From contig CAWCUU010000001.1 of NCBI GenBank assembly GCA_963798855.1, positions 1,674,001 to 1,738,000 on the forward strand: a stretch of DNA of 64,000 nt, read 5' to 3'. Position numbers and translations under genes: made by a program. Source of the DNA: CAWCUU01 sp963798855. Its GTDB lineage: Bacteria; Gemmatimonadota; Gemmatimonadetes; Longimicrobiales; RSA9. Every line of letters starts with the position of its first letter. Position 1 is the first letter of the stretch. Below the pieces are notes generated by a model that was not told the DNA's origin, did not search any database, and saw only the letters and a program-made list of their open reading frames with translations. Positions 57,830 through 64,000 of this stretch are shown here, piece after piece.

Positions 57830-60436
57830 TCAGCGAACCATGATCGCGTTCACATATGGCGTGAAGGCGGAATACCAGAACGCCCTGAACAGTGGGTCGT
57901 CGGCGAACAGGATGACGCGACCGCTGCCGATATCCTTCGAGGCGAGCCACGCGCTACGCGACAGCCGCTCGAGGTTGCGGCCGCTGATGACTCCGCTGAT
58001 CCGTCTCAGGTCCGCCGGGAAGTACGCCGCGGTCTCGAAGCCCGCGTCCGGCTCGAAAGCCCAGTCGCTGCTGTGGAGGACGAAGAATCGGGTCGAGTCG
58101 CCGTCGATGCCGCTGCCGAAGGCGAGTGGGTTGGCCGGATCGAGCCTGACCTGCAGGATCGTGCCGGGCACTTCCTGCTCCCACTGCTCGAGCTCGCGCG
58201 CTTCGCGGCCGCGCAGCGCGCGCGCCACGTCGGCGCTGTCCCCCTCCTCGGGCTCGCGGACCTCGACGTCGGCAATGGGTTTGGCGATGGCCCTGGCGCC
58301 GCTGCCGACGGCGATGAGCGTGCCACCGGCCTTCACCCAGGCCGTCAGGCGATCGATCGTCGCCTTGCGCGGACGCGCTTCCGGGAGAATGAGCACGTCG
58401 TACGCGGAGAGGTCCACGTCGTCGAGCCCGTCGGCGAGCAGCGCGTCGAACGGCAGGTGCAGCGCCTGCTCGAGAAAGAACCAGTGAGCGCCGTACGAGC
58501 TGGCGAAGATCCCTGCGCCGCTCAGCAGTCCTACCTTGGGCAGGCGCAACGCGTAGGCGTCGCTCGTCCCGAGGTCGTTGCCCGCGGGCGTCAGCCCCGT
58601 GGCGACGGCGACCGCCCGCTCGCCGAGCCCGCTGGCCTGCACCTGCTGGGCGAGCGATCGCTCACCTGCGCGTCGCAGGAAGATCGTCCCCGCCGGCCAG
58701 CTCCGCCCTTCCAGCGTGAATGCCTCGTCGAGCACGCTCCCGCGGCCTCCCGCGCGGAGGAAGGACACGACCCCCGGCCAGCTGGCGAACCCCGGCGGAA
58801 CGAGGTAGCCGTACGGCTCCGCCGATGGCACCGCGGGTGTCCCGATCGCGGTCGCCGCGCCCGACGCGAAGCCCGCGGCGGGAGGAGCGGGGGCTGCGGC
58901 GATCGACGGCTGGGGTTCGAACGTGCGCGTCTTGCGTGGCGCAGGCTGCCACCCCGCCTCGGGCTCCGCCTGAACCGCGTAAGCATCCACGCCGTAGGCG
59001 TAGGGCAGCGACCAGGCGCTGATGTCGTACGAGAACGTCGCGTCCAGCACGGTCTCCGGCTGGAGCAGCGTCACGGCGAGGCGGCCGCGTGGCTGCCTCG
59101 CCCGCACGAGATAGCTCCCGGCCGGGAACCGGTCGCGCTGCGGCGCACCGGCATGGGGCTTCGCGTCCGCGCGGAACGGTCGCTCCGCCCGCTGGACCTC
59201 GATCCCCTGATCCTGCAGCAGCGCGACGAGTGCGTCGGCGCGAGCGGAGTCGCGACCGGCCACGATCAGATAGTCGGGCAGTCCCTGATCGACGGTGCGG
59301 TGGAAGCGCGCGTAGTCGAGAAGGAGCTGCGTCTTCCTCGCCGCTGCAGCGCGCACGGTCGCCTCGCCCGCCGCCCGGTGGTGCGACGCGCGATCGGCGA
59401 GCGTCAGGGTGTCCCCATCCGGTCTCGCGTATGCCAGCCCGGCGCTGCCGCCGCCCGCCTGCTCGTACGTCATGCCGACGGCGCCCGTCAGCGCGGGCCA
59501 GCTATCGCCGTAGCCGGGATAGAAGAAGTCATAGGTGCCACGCGTGAAGTAGCGCCACCCTTCAAGGTCGAAGGCCGCCGCGTTCGCCCTCCCGAAGTAC
59601 TCCGACCAGTCGAGGATGGACTGCGGATAGATCGGATTGATCGGCTTCGCCGCCGGGAAGAAGAAGTAGGTAGAGCGGGGCGACATCTCGTGGAAGTCCA
59701 CGTGGACCTGAGGCGACCAGTAGTCCCAGGTGGCGAGGCGCGCGCGCGTCGGCGCCTGGGTCATCCAGGCCCAATCGCGATTCATGTCGAAGAGGTAATG
59801 GTCATAGCGGCCGCCGGGCCACGGCTCGTGGTGCTCACGGGAGTCCGGATCGGGATTCGGCTCTCTCCCTCGCGCCTGTTTGTAGAAGCCGACGTAGCGG
59901 GCGCGACCGTCCGGATTGACGGCGGGATCGATCACGACGATCACCGAGTCGAGCGCGCCCGCGACGGCCCCACGCGCGAGGTCCCAGGCCGTCCACATGG
60001 CGGCCTCGCTGGAGGAGCTCTCGTTGCCGTGCACACCGTAGCTCAGGTAGACGACTGCGGGAACGGTCGCGGCGATCTGCGCCCCCGCCGCCTCCGGCAG
60101 ATCCGGCTGGATCAGACGCCGGTGTGCGGCGAGGACCTCATCGAGCCTCGACAGATTCGCTTCGTTCGCGATGGCGACCTGGAGCAGCGGCCTCCCCTCC
60201 GCGGTCACCCCGTAGCGGCGCACACTGACCCGCCTCGGTACCGCCGACGCCAGAGCGTCCATGTAGCGGACGAGATCCGCGGGTGGGGTGAAGCGCTCGC
60301 CGATGTCGTAGCCGAGCACGTCCTTCGGTGATGGCGGCGCGGCGACGGCGGCGTTCTCCTGAGCGGCGGCGGGCGCGGCGAGCGCCGCCACGACCAGAAC
60401 AGGCAGCAATATCCGGGAGCAACGGAAGTCGATCAT
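57830..60436 (-). CDS. Secreted M14-family zinc carboxypeptidase
   Basis: An 868-residue protein with a signal peptide (LLPVLVVAALAAPAAAQ). The M14 zinc site is H136-x2-E139 in YGVHGNESSSSE and H249 in VHVDFHEM, with PAVNPDGRARY and FDMNRDWAW as substrate-binding parts. MTYEQAGGG probably supplies the catalytic Glu. After ~400 residues a long extension with a DJ-1/GATase-like region (~620-760: VGLLSGAGIFASSYGAHWFF, YDVLILPEARPRKATIDRLTAWVKAGG) is present, as in many large secreted M14 peptidases. Divergent from the small lipoprotein gene. Confidence 0.92.
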   Translation of the reverse strand: MIDFRCSRILLPVLVVAALAAPAAAQENAAVAAPPSPKDVLGYDIGERFTPPADLVRYMDALASAVPRRVSVRRYGVTAEGRPLLQVAIANEANLSRLDEVLAAHRRLIQPDLPEAAGAQIAATVPAVVYLSYGVHGNESSSSEAAMWTAWDLARGAVAGALDSVIVVIDPAVNPDGRARYVGFYKQARGREPNPDPDSREHHEPWPGGRYDHYLFDMNRDWAWMTQAPTRARLATWDYWSPQVHVDFHEMSPRSTYFFFPAAKPINPIYPQSILDWSEYFGRANAAAFDLEGWRYFTRGTYDFFYPGYGDSWPALTGAVGMTYEQAGGGSAGLAYARPDGDTLTLADRASHHRAAGEATVRAAAARKTQLLLDYARFHRTVDQGLPDYLIVAGRDSARADALVALLQDQGIEVQRAERPFRADAKPHAGAPQRDRFPAGSYLVRARQPRGRLAVTLLQPETVLDATFSYDISAWSLPYAYGVDAYAVQAEPEAGWQPAPRKTRTFEPQPSIAAAPAPPAAGFASGAATAIGTPAVPSAEPYGYLVPPGFASWPGVVSFLRAGGRGSVLDEAFTLEGRSWPAGTIFLRRAGERSLAQQVQASGLGERAVAVATGLTPAGNDLGTSDAYALRLPKVGLLSGAGIFASSYGAHWFFLEQALHLPFDALLADGLDDVDLSAYDVLILPEARPRKATIDRLTAWVKAGGTLIAVGSGARAIAKPIADVEVREPEEGDSADVARALRGREARELEQWEQEVPGTILQVRLDPANPLAFGSGIDGDSTRFFVLHSSDWAFEPDAGFETAAYFPADLRRISGVISGRNLERLSRSAWLASKDIGSGRVILFADDPLFRAFWYSAFTPYVNAIMVR

Positions 60437-60563
60437 GGACCGCTTTGTCAGGGATACGAGAAGCGCGCAAATTAGAATGCGGGCCGACGCCGGAAAAGGG
60501 CGGTCCGGCCAACCGCGTGGCGCACGCGCAGGCGTGGCGCGGGCGCGGCTTCACCCTCCCGGC

Positions 60564-60593
60564 TTGACACCCCTTTCGCCTCTCCGCTACGGT
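60564..60593 (+). promoter_or_regulatory. Promoter placed for a leaderless transcript
   Basis: TTGACA (60564-60569), 18-base spacer, TACGGT (60588-60593). The -10 box ends only five bases before the ATG at 60599, so transcription should begin at or next to the start codon and no ribosome site would be present. Confidence 0.55.
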
Positions 60594-60598
60594 CCCGC

Positions 60599-60970
60599 AT
60601 GCGTCGAGTCACCCTTGCCGTCATCGGACTCCTGTTGCTGCCCGCCTGTGGGCACCGCGCCCCGACTCGATCGGGGCTGCTGACGCGCGAGCAGTTCGTG
60701 AGCACGTACGTCGCGCTGCGGAAGGCACGCGCGCAGGCGACGTCCAAGCAGGATTTCGTTGCCCGCCGCGAGCGCGTGCTCGGCCAGCGAGGCGTAACGT
60801 CGGAGCAGATGCGCGTGTTCGTGCGCGCTCACGGCGACGATCTCCGCTACATGCGGGGCGTGTGGGAGGAGATCGGCGAGCGACTCGAGCCGAAGGAGGA
60901 GCCGAAGCCGGATTCGCTGCCTCCCCGTCCGCCTACTCCCACTCGATCGTCGACGGCGGCTTCGAGCTGA
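60599..60970 (+). CDS. Small predicted lipoprotein
   Basis: A 123-residue lipoprotein: MRRVTLAVIGLLLLPAC with lipobox LLPAC (Cys17). The mature part is helical and charged (REQFVSTYVALRKARAQATSKQDFVARRERVL, MRVFVRAHGDDLRYMRGVWEEIGERL), ending in a Pro/Ser/Thr-rich tail. No known family recognised. Its last ~38 bases overlap the 3' end of guaA on the other strand. The position of the -10 box suggests leaderless translation. Confidence 0.75.
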   Translation: MRRVTLAVIGLLLLPACGHRAPTRSGLLTREQFVSTYVALRKARAQATSKQDFVARRERVLGQRGVTSEQMRVFVRAHGDDLRYMRGVWEEIGERLEPKEEPKPDSLPPRPPTPTRSSTAASS

Positions 60971-62474
60971 TGTCGTAGCAGACCCGGTTCACGCCGGGCA
61001 CTTCGTTGATGATCCGCGACGAGATGCGTGCCAGCACGTCGTGCGGGAACGGGAACCAGTCGGCCGTCATCCCGTCCCGGCTCGTCACCGCCCGCAAGGC
61101 GACCGTCTGCTCGTACGTCCGGAAATCGCCCATCACCCCCACGCTGCGAATGGGCAGCAGCACGGCAAAAGCCTGCCAGATCTCGTCGTACAGCCCGGCC
61201 GCGCGAATCTCCTCGAGATAGATCGCGTCCGCCGCGCGAAGTGTCTCGAGTGCGCCTTCCGCGATCGAGCCGAGGATGCGGATGGCGAGGCCGGGGCCGG
61301 GGAACGGGTGCCGTCCGACCATCTCCTCGGGAAGCCCCAACTCGCGACCGACCCGGCGAACCTCATCCTTGAACAGCTCGCGCAGCGGCTCGATCAGCTC
61401 GAACCGCATGTCCTGCGGTAGTCCACCCACGTTGTGGTGCGTCTTGATCGTCGCCGAGGGGCCTCGCACGGACAGCGACTCGATGACGTCCGGGTAGAGC
61501 GTTCCCTGCACGAGGAAGCCGGCATCGCCACCGTGCTCGCGCGCGGCTCGTTCGAAGACGCGGATGAACGTCTCGCCGATCCGCCGACGCTTCTCCTCGG
61601 GATCCGTAACGTTCTCCAGCTTGCCGAGGAACTCGCCGACGGCGTCCACGACCACGAGCGGGATGCCGAGATGACGGCGGAAGGTGCGCTCCACCGACTC
61701 GCGCTCGCCGCGGCGCAGGAGGCCGTGGTCGACGAAGATGCAGGTGAGCCGATCGCCGATCGCGCGGTGCACCAGCGCCGCTGCCACCGAGGAATCCACG
61801 CCGCCGGACAGCCCGCAGATCACTTTCGCGTCACCGACCTGCTCCCGAATGCGCCCGACCGACTCGTCGATGAAGGAGCCCGCTGTCCACGTCGGCTCGC
61901 AGCCGCAAACCCGGAAGATGAAATTCGACAGCATTTCGTCGCCGCGCGGGGTATGCGCGACCTCGGGGTGGAACTGCACGCCGAAGATGGGGCGGTCTAC
62001 GGCCCGGAACGCCGCGACCGGCACGGAGTCCGTGGACGCGAGCACCCGATACCCGCCGGGCGCCTCGTCCACATGGTCGCCGTGGCTCATCCAGACGCCT
62101 TCCCGCACGTCGAGGTCGAAGCCGTCGAAGAGATCGTCCTGGTCGATGATCCGGATGTCGGCCCTGCCGTATTCCCTTCGGCCGTGCACCACCGGTGCGC
62201 CCTCGAGGTGCGCGATGAGCTGCATGCCGTAGCAGATCCCCAGGACCGGCACATCCAGCCCGAGCAGCCGCGGGTCGGCGGCCGGCCCGGCCTCGTCGTA
62301 GACCGACGCGGGGCCCCCCGACAGCACGACGCCACTGGGGGCCCAGTCCAGGATCCAGTCGACGGTCACGGTCGGCGGGTGGATCTCGCAGTACACACGC
62401 TCCTCGCGAATCCGACGTGCGATGAGCTGCGTGAACTGAGAGCCGTAGTCCAGTATCAGGATGCGATCGCGCAT
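60933..62474 (-). CDS. guaA: GMP synthase (glutamine-hydrolysing)
   Basis: A 513-residue enzyme that converts XMP to GMP using glutamine and ATP. The class I amidotransferase domain has LDYGSQFTQLIARRIRE, the nucleophile in GICYGMQLIA and the HPEVAHT histidine. The ATP-pyrophosphatase domain has the P-loop GLSGGVDSSVAA and the dimerization domain ends DISSKPPSTIEWE. Usual length. It is nine bases downstream of lysA. Together with purH and purN it shows complete-looking purine capacity in this region. Confidence 0.98.
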   Translation of the reverse strand: MRDRILILDYGSQFTQLIARRIREERVYCEIHPPTVTVDWILDWAPSGVVLSGGPASVYDEAGPAADPRLLGLDVPVLGICYGMQLIAHLEGAPVVHGRREYGRADIRIIDQDDLFDGFDLDVREGVWMSHGDHVDEAPGGYRVLASTDSVPVAAFRAVDRPIFGVQFHPEVAHTPRGDEMLSNFIFRVCGCEPTWTAGSFIDESVGRIREQVGDAKVICGLSGGVDSSVAAALVHRAIGDRLTCIFVDHGLLRRGERESVERTFRRHLGIPLVVVDAVGEFLGKLENVTDPEEKRRRIGETFIRVFERAAREHGGDAGFLVQGTLYPDVIESLSVRGPSATIKTHHNVGGLPQDMRFELIEPLRELFKDEVRRVGRELGLPEEMVGRHPFPGPGLAIRILGSIAEGALETLRAADAIYLEEIRAAGLYDEIWQAFAVLLPIRSVGVMGDFRTYEQTVALRAVTSRDGMTADWFPFPHDVLARISSRIINEVPGVNRVCYDISSKPPSTIEWE

Positions 62475-62483
62475 CGGCGGCCT

Positions 62484-63806
62484 TCATTCCTCCGCGACGG
62501 CGCGTGTACCGGCGTGCGCGTCGCGGTCCGGGGTATCGCCCAAGCCTTCCAGCAGCTCGGCCTCGCCGCCGAGCAGGTCCTCGTACGTCTCGCGCGGCCG
62601 CACCAGCCGCGCCGATTCGCCCCGCACCAGCACCTCCGCGGGACGTGGTCGCTGGTTGTACTGCGACGCCATCGAGAAACCGTAGGCTCCGGCAGTGAAC
62701 ACCGCCAGCAGCTCGCCCTCTTCCACGCGACGGACGGGCCGGTCGAGCGCCAGGAAGTCGCCGGACTCGCAGATCGGGCCCACTACGTCCACCGCGATCT
62801 CGTCTCGCTCCGGGTGCAGCTCGACCGGCCGCACGGCATGATAGCTCTCGTAGTGGCTCGGCCGGAGCAGGTCGTTCATCCCTGCGTCCGTGATCACGAA
62901 CGTCTTGCCGCCCATGCGCTTCATGTACAGCACCCGGGTGAGCAGCACGCCGGCCGGGCCGACGAGATAGCGCCCCGGCTCGAGCACCAGGCGAAGACCG
63001 CTCTTCGCAAGGTGCGGCACGACCGCCTCCGCGAACGCCGCCGCGGGCTGCGTCTGCTCCTCCTCGTAGGTGACACCGAAGCCGCCGCCGAGATCGAGGT
63101 ATTCGAGCCGGATCCCGTCCCGCTTCAGGTCCTCCACCATATCGAGCGCCTGGAGAACGGCTTGCCGGTACGGCTGCGGATCGAGAATCTGGCTCCCGAT
63201 GTGCACGTCGATGCCGCGCGGGCGCAGCCCGGGCAGCCGGCGTGCGAGGCGGTACAGGCGCAGCGCGTCCTCGGCCGGGATGCCGAATTTGCTCTCTCGA
63301 TGGCCCGTGCGCGTGTAATGGTGCGGCGTCGGGCTCAGGATGTCCGGATTGATGCGCAGCGCGAACGGCGCCTCGCGCCCCATCGCGGCCGCAAGCTCGG
63401 AGAGCGCCCGCAACTCGCTTTCGCTCTCCACGTTGAAGCCGTAGATCCCGACCTCGAGCGCCGCCGCCATCTCGGTCACGGTCTTCCCGACCCCGCTGAA
63501 GACGATGCGCTCGGGCGCCATCCCCGCCCGCATCGCCTTGTACAGCTCCCCGCCGCTGACGATGTCGGCTCCCGTTCCGAGCTCCGACAGCAGGCGCAGC
63601 ACGCTCAGGTTGCCGTTCGCCTTGACCGAGTAGGCGATGAGGCGATCGAGCGGCTCGAACGCCGCGTCGAACTCCCGCAGCCGCCGCTCGATAACCCGTC
63701 GGCTGTAGATGTAGAGCGGTGTGCCGTGCTCGACCGCGAGCCGCTCGAGCGGCACTTCCTCGCAATGGAGGCGGCCTTCACGGTAGCGGAACGCTTCATC
63801 GTCCAC
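62484..63806 (-). CDS. lysA: Diaminopimelate decarboxylase
   Basis: A ~440-residue fold-type III PLP enzyme catalysing the last step of lysine synthesis. PLP lysine is ~K62 in AYSVKANGN. Other conserved segments are GADIVSGGELYKA, GRESKFGIP-type text (HRESKFGI), HIGSQI, GGGFGVTY, EPGRYLVGPAG and the substrate-binding CESGDFL and GAYGFSMAS near the C-terminus. GTG 63806 is preferred because GAGGAG lies nine bases upstream; TTG 63812 would be too close. It lies between proS and guaA in one operon. Confidence 0.97.
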   Translation of the reverse strand: MDDEAFRYREGRLHCEEVPLERLAVEHGTPLYIYSRRVIERRLREFDAAFEPLDRLIAYSVKANGNLSVLRLLSELGTGADIVSGGELYKAMRAGMAPERIVFSGVGKTVTEMAAALEVGIYGFNVESESELRALSELAAAMGREAPFALRINPDILSPTPHHYTRTGHRESKFGIPAEDALRLYRLARRLPGLRPRGIDVHIGSQILDPQPYRQAVLQALDMVEDLKRDGIRLEYLDLGGGFGVTYEEEQTQPAAAFAEAVVPHLAKSGLRLVLEPGRYLVGPAGVLLTRVLYMKRMGGKTFVITDAGMNDLLRPSHYESYHAVRPVELHPERDEIAVDVVGPICESGDFLALDRPVRRVEEGELLAVFTAGAYGFSMASQYNQRPRPAEVLVRGESARLVRPRETYEDLLGGEAELLEGLGDTPDRDAHAGTRAVAEE

Positions 63807-63833
63807 CGTCAACAGCTCCTCTTCGCCGACATT

Positions 63834-64000
63834 CTAGTACGCCCTCGCCCAGATCACCTCGTGGCGCGCCTTCCCGCCACACACGAGACAGCGCTCGGGC
63901 GGCTCGGCGGAGCGGAACTCCTCCGATGGAAGCACACGGATCGTCGCCTTCGTCTCCTCCTTCACCTTCTGCTCGCACTCCGCTGAGCCGCACCACCCGG
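63834..64000 (-). CDS. proS: Prolyl-tRNA synthetase (eukaryotic/archaeal type), C-terminal end, cut by window edge
   Basis: Only the last ~55 codons are present, ending at a TAG (63834-63836). They read GWCGSAECEQKVKEETKATIRVLPS, then PPERCLVCGGKARHEVIWARAY. This is the C-terminal zinc-binding domain of the ProRS form found in eukaryotes, archaea and some bacteria, with four cysteines and the terminal Tyr typical of that form. The catalytic part lies to the right of the window. It precedes lysA by 27 bases on the same strand. Confidence 0.85.
   Translation of the reverse strand, partial: GWCGSAECEQKVKEETKATIRVLPSEEFRSAEPPERCLVCGGKARHEVIWARAY

Noticed and set aside
57758..60331. An 857-codon open frame antisense to the M14 peptidase
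   Set aside because: No motif, Arg/Gly-rich composition, and the opposite strand has an intact signal peptide and zinc site.
1..64000. tRNA, rRNA or riboswitch genes
   Set aside because: I looked for TpsiC-arm/acceptor patterns, rRNA landmarks and common riboswitch cores on both strands and saw none. A covariance-model search would be needed to exclude diverged ones.

Overview
The window is a 64-kb piece of a GC-rich bacterial chromosome, densely packed and with genes on both strands. Several traits point to a Gemmatimonadota-like organism: many secreted peptidases with '...AQ' signal peptides, carboxypeptidase-regulatory/TonB-plug proteins, the rsmI-DUF4159-DUF4175-TPR operon, and Gram-negative envelope genes (lipoproteins, gmhB, RlpA). 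That placement is an inference from gene content, since no rRNA is present. I see no tRNA, rRNA, CRISPR array, prophage or complete insertion sequence.

Layout. 1-2.7 kb: a truncated S9 peptidase, an M28 peptidase and a plug-domain protein. 2.9-7.9 kb: a tightly coupled group 3b-type NAD(P)-linked [NiFe]-hydrogenase operon (hydB, a stand-alone cyclic-nucleotide-binding protein, hydG, hydD, hydA, maturation endopeptidase); hydA carries a one-base insertion inside its C-terminal nickel-ligand motif. 8-10.3 kb: DUF302, AI-2E-type permease, Hsp20. 10.5-17 kb: housekeeping genes (purH, purN, MBL hydrolase, nadA, an IscA/ErpA-type carrier, peroxiredoxin). 17-24 kb: a valS-lipoprotein-selA-gmhB-EamA operon; selA implies that the organism makes selenoproteins. 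24-29.5 kb: envelope proteins, an aminotransferase, an FAH-family enzyme, a decayed patatin gene and a lipoprotein with a frameshifted signal peptide. 29.7-35.5 kb: diheme cytochrome c, methyltransferase, and an HD-GYP regulator / degenerate histidine kinase / RlpA operon ending in a small inverted-repeat element placed exactly on the rlpA stop codon. 35.8-40 kb: S9 and M28 peptidases, then two minisatellites of 13-bp period. 40-41.3 kb: a RES/Xre toxin-antitoxin pair with a visible promoter and operator. 41.3-43.8 kb: a DinG helicase fused to a RadC-like JAMM domain. 43.8-52.2 kb: the rsmI-DUF4159-DUF4175-TPR-secreted-protein operon. 52.3-64 kb: thioredoxin, methylmalonyl-CoA epimerase, ClpB, a TPR protein broken at a T6 run, an M14 peptidase, guaA, lysA and the 3' end of a eukaryotic/archaeal-type proS.

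Biologically the window suggests a heterotroph feeding on protein (S9, M28 and M14 exopeptidases) that can dispose of or recycle reductant as hydrogen. Four promoters can be read by eye and share one form: TTGAC, an 18-base spacer, then TA-N-G-(C/G)-T. Three separate one-base insertions (hydA, the 29.1-kb lipoprotein, the 56.5-kb TPR protein) each restore a textbook motif when corrected. They are either assembly errors or a genuine set of frameshift mutations, and should be settled before any of these genes is called inactive.
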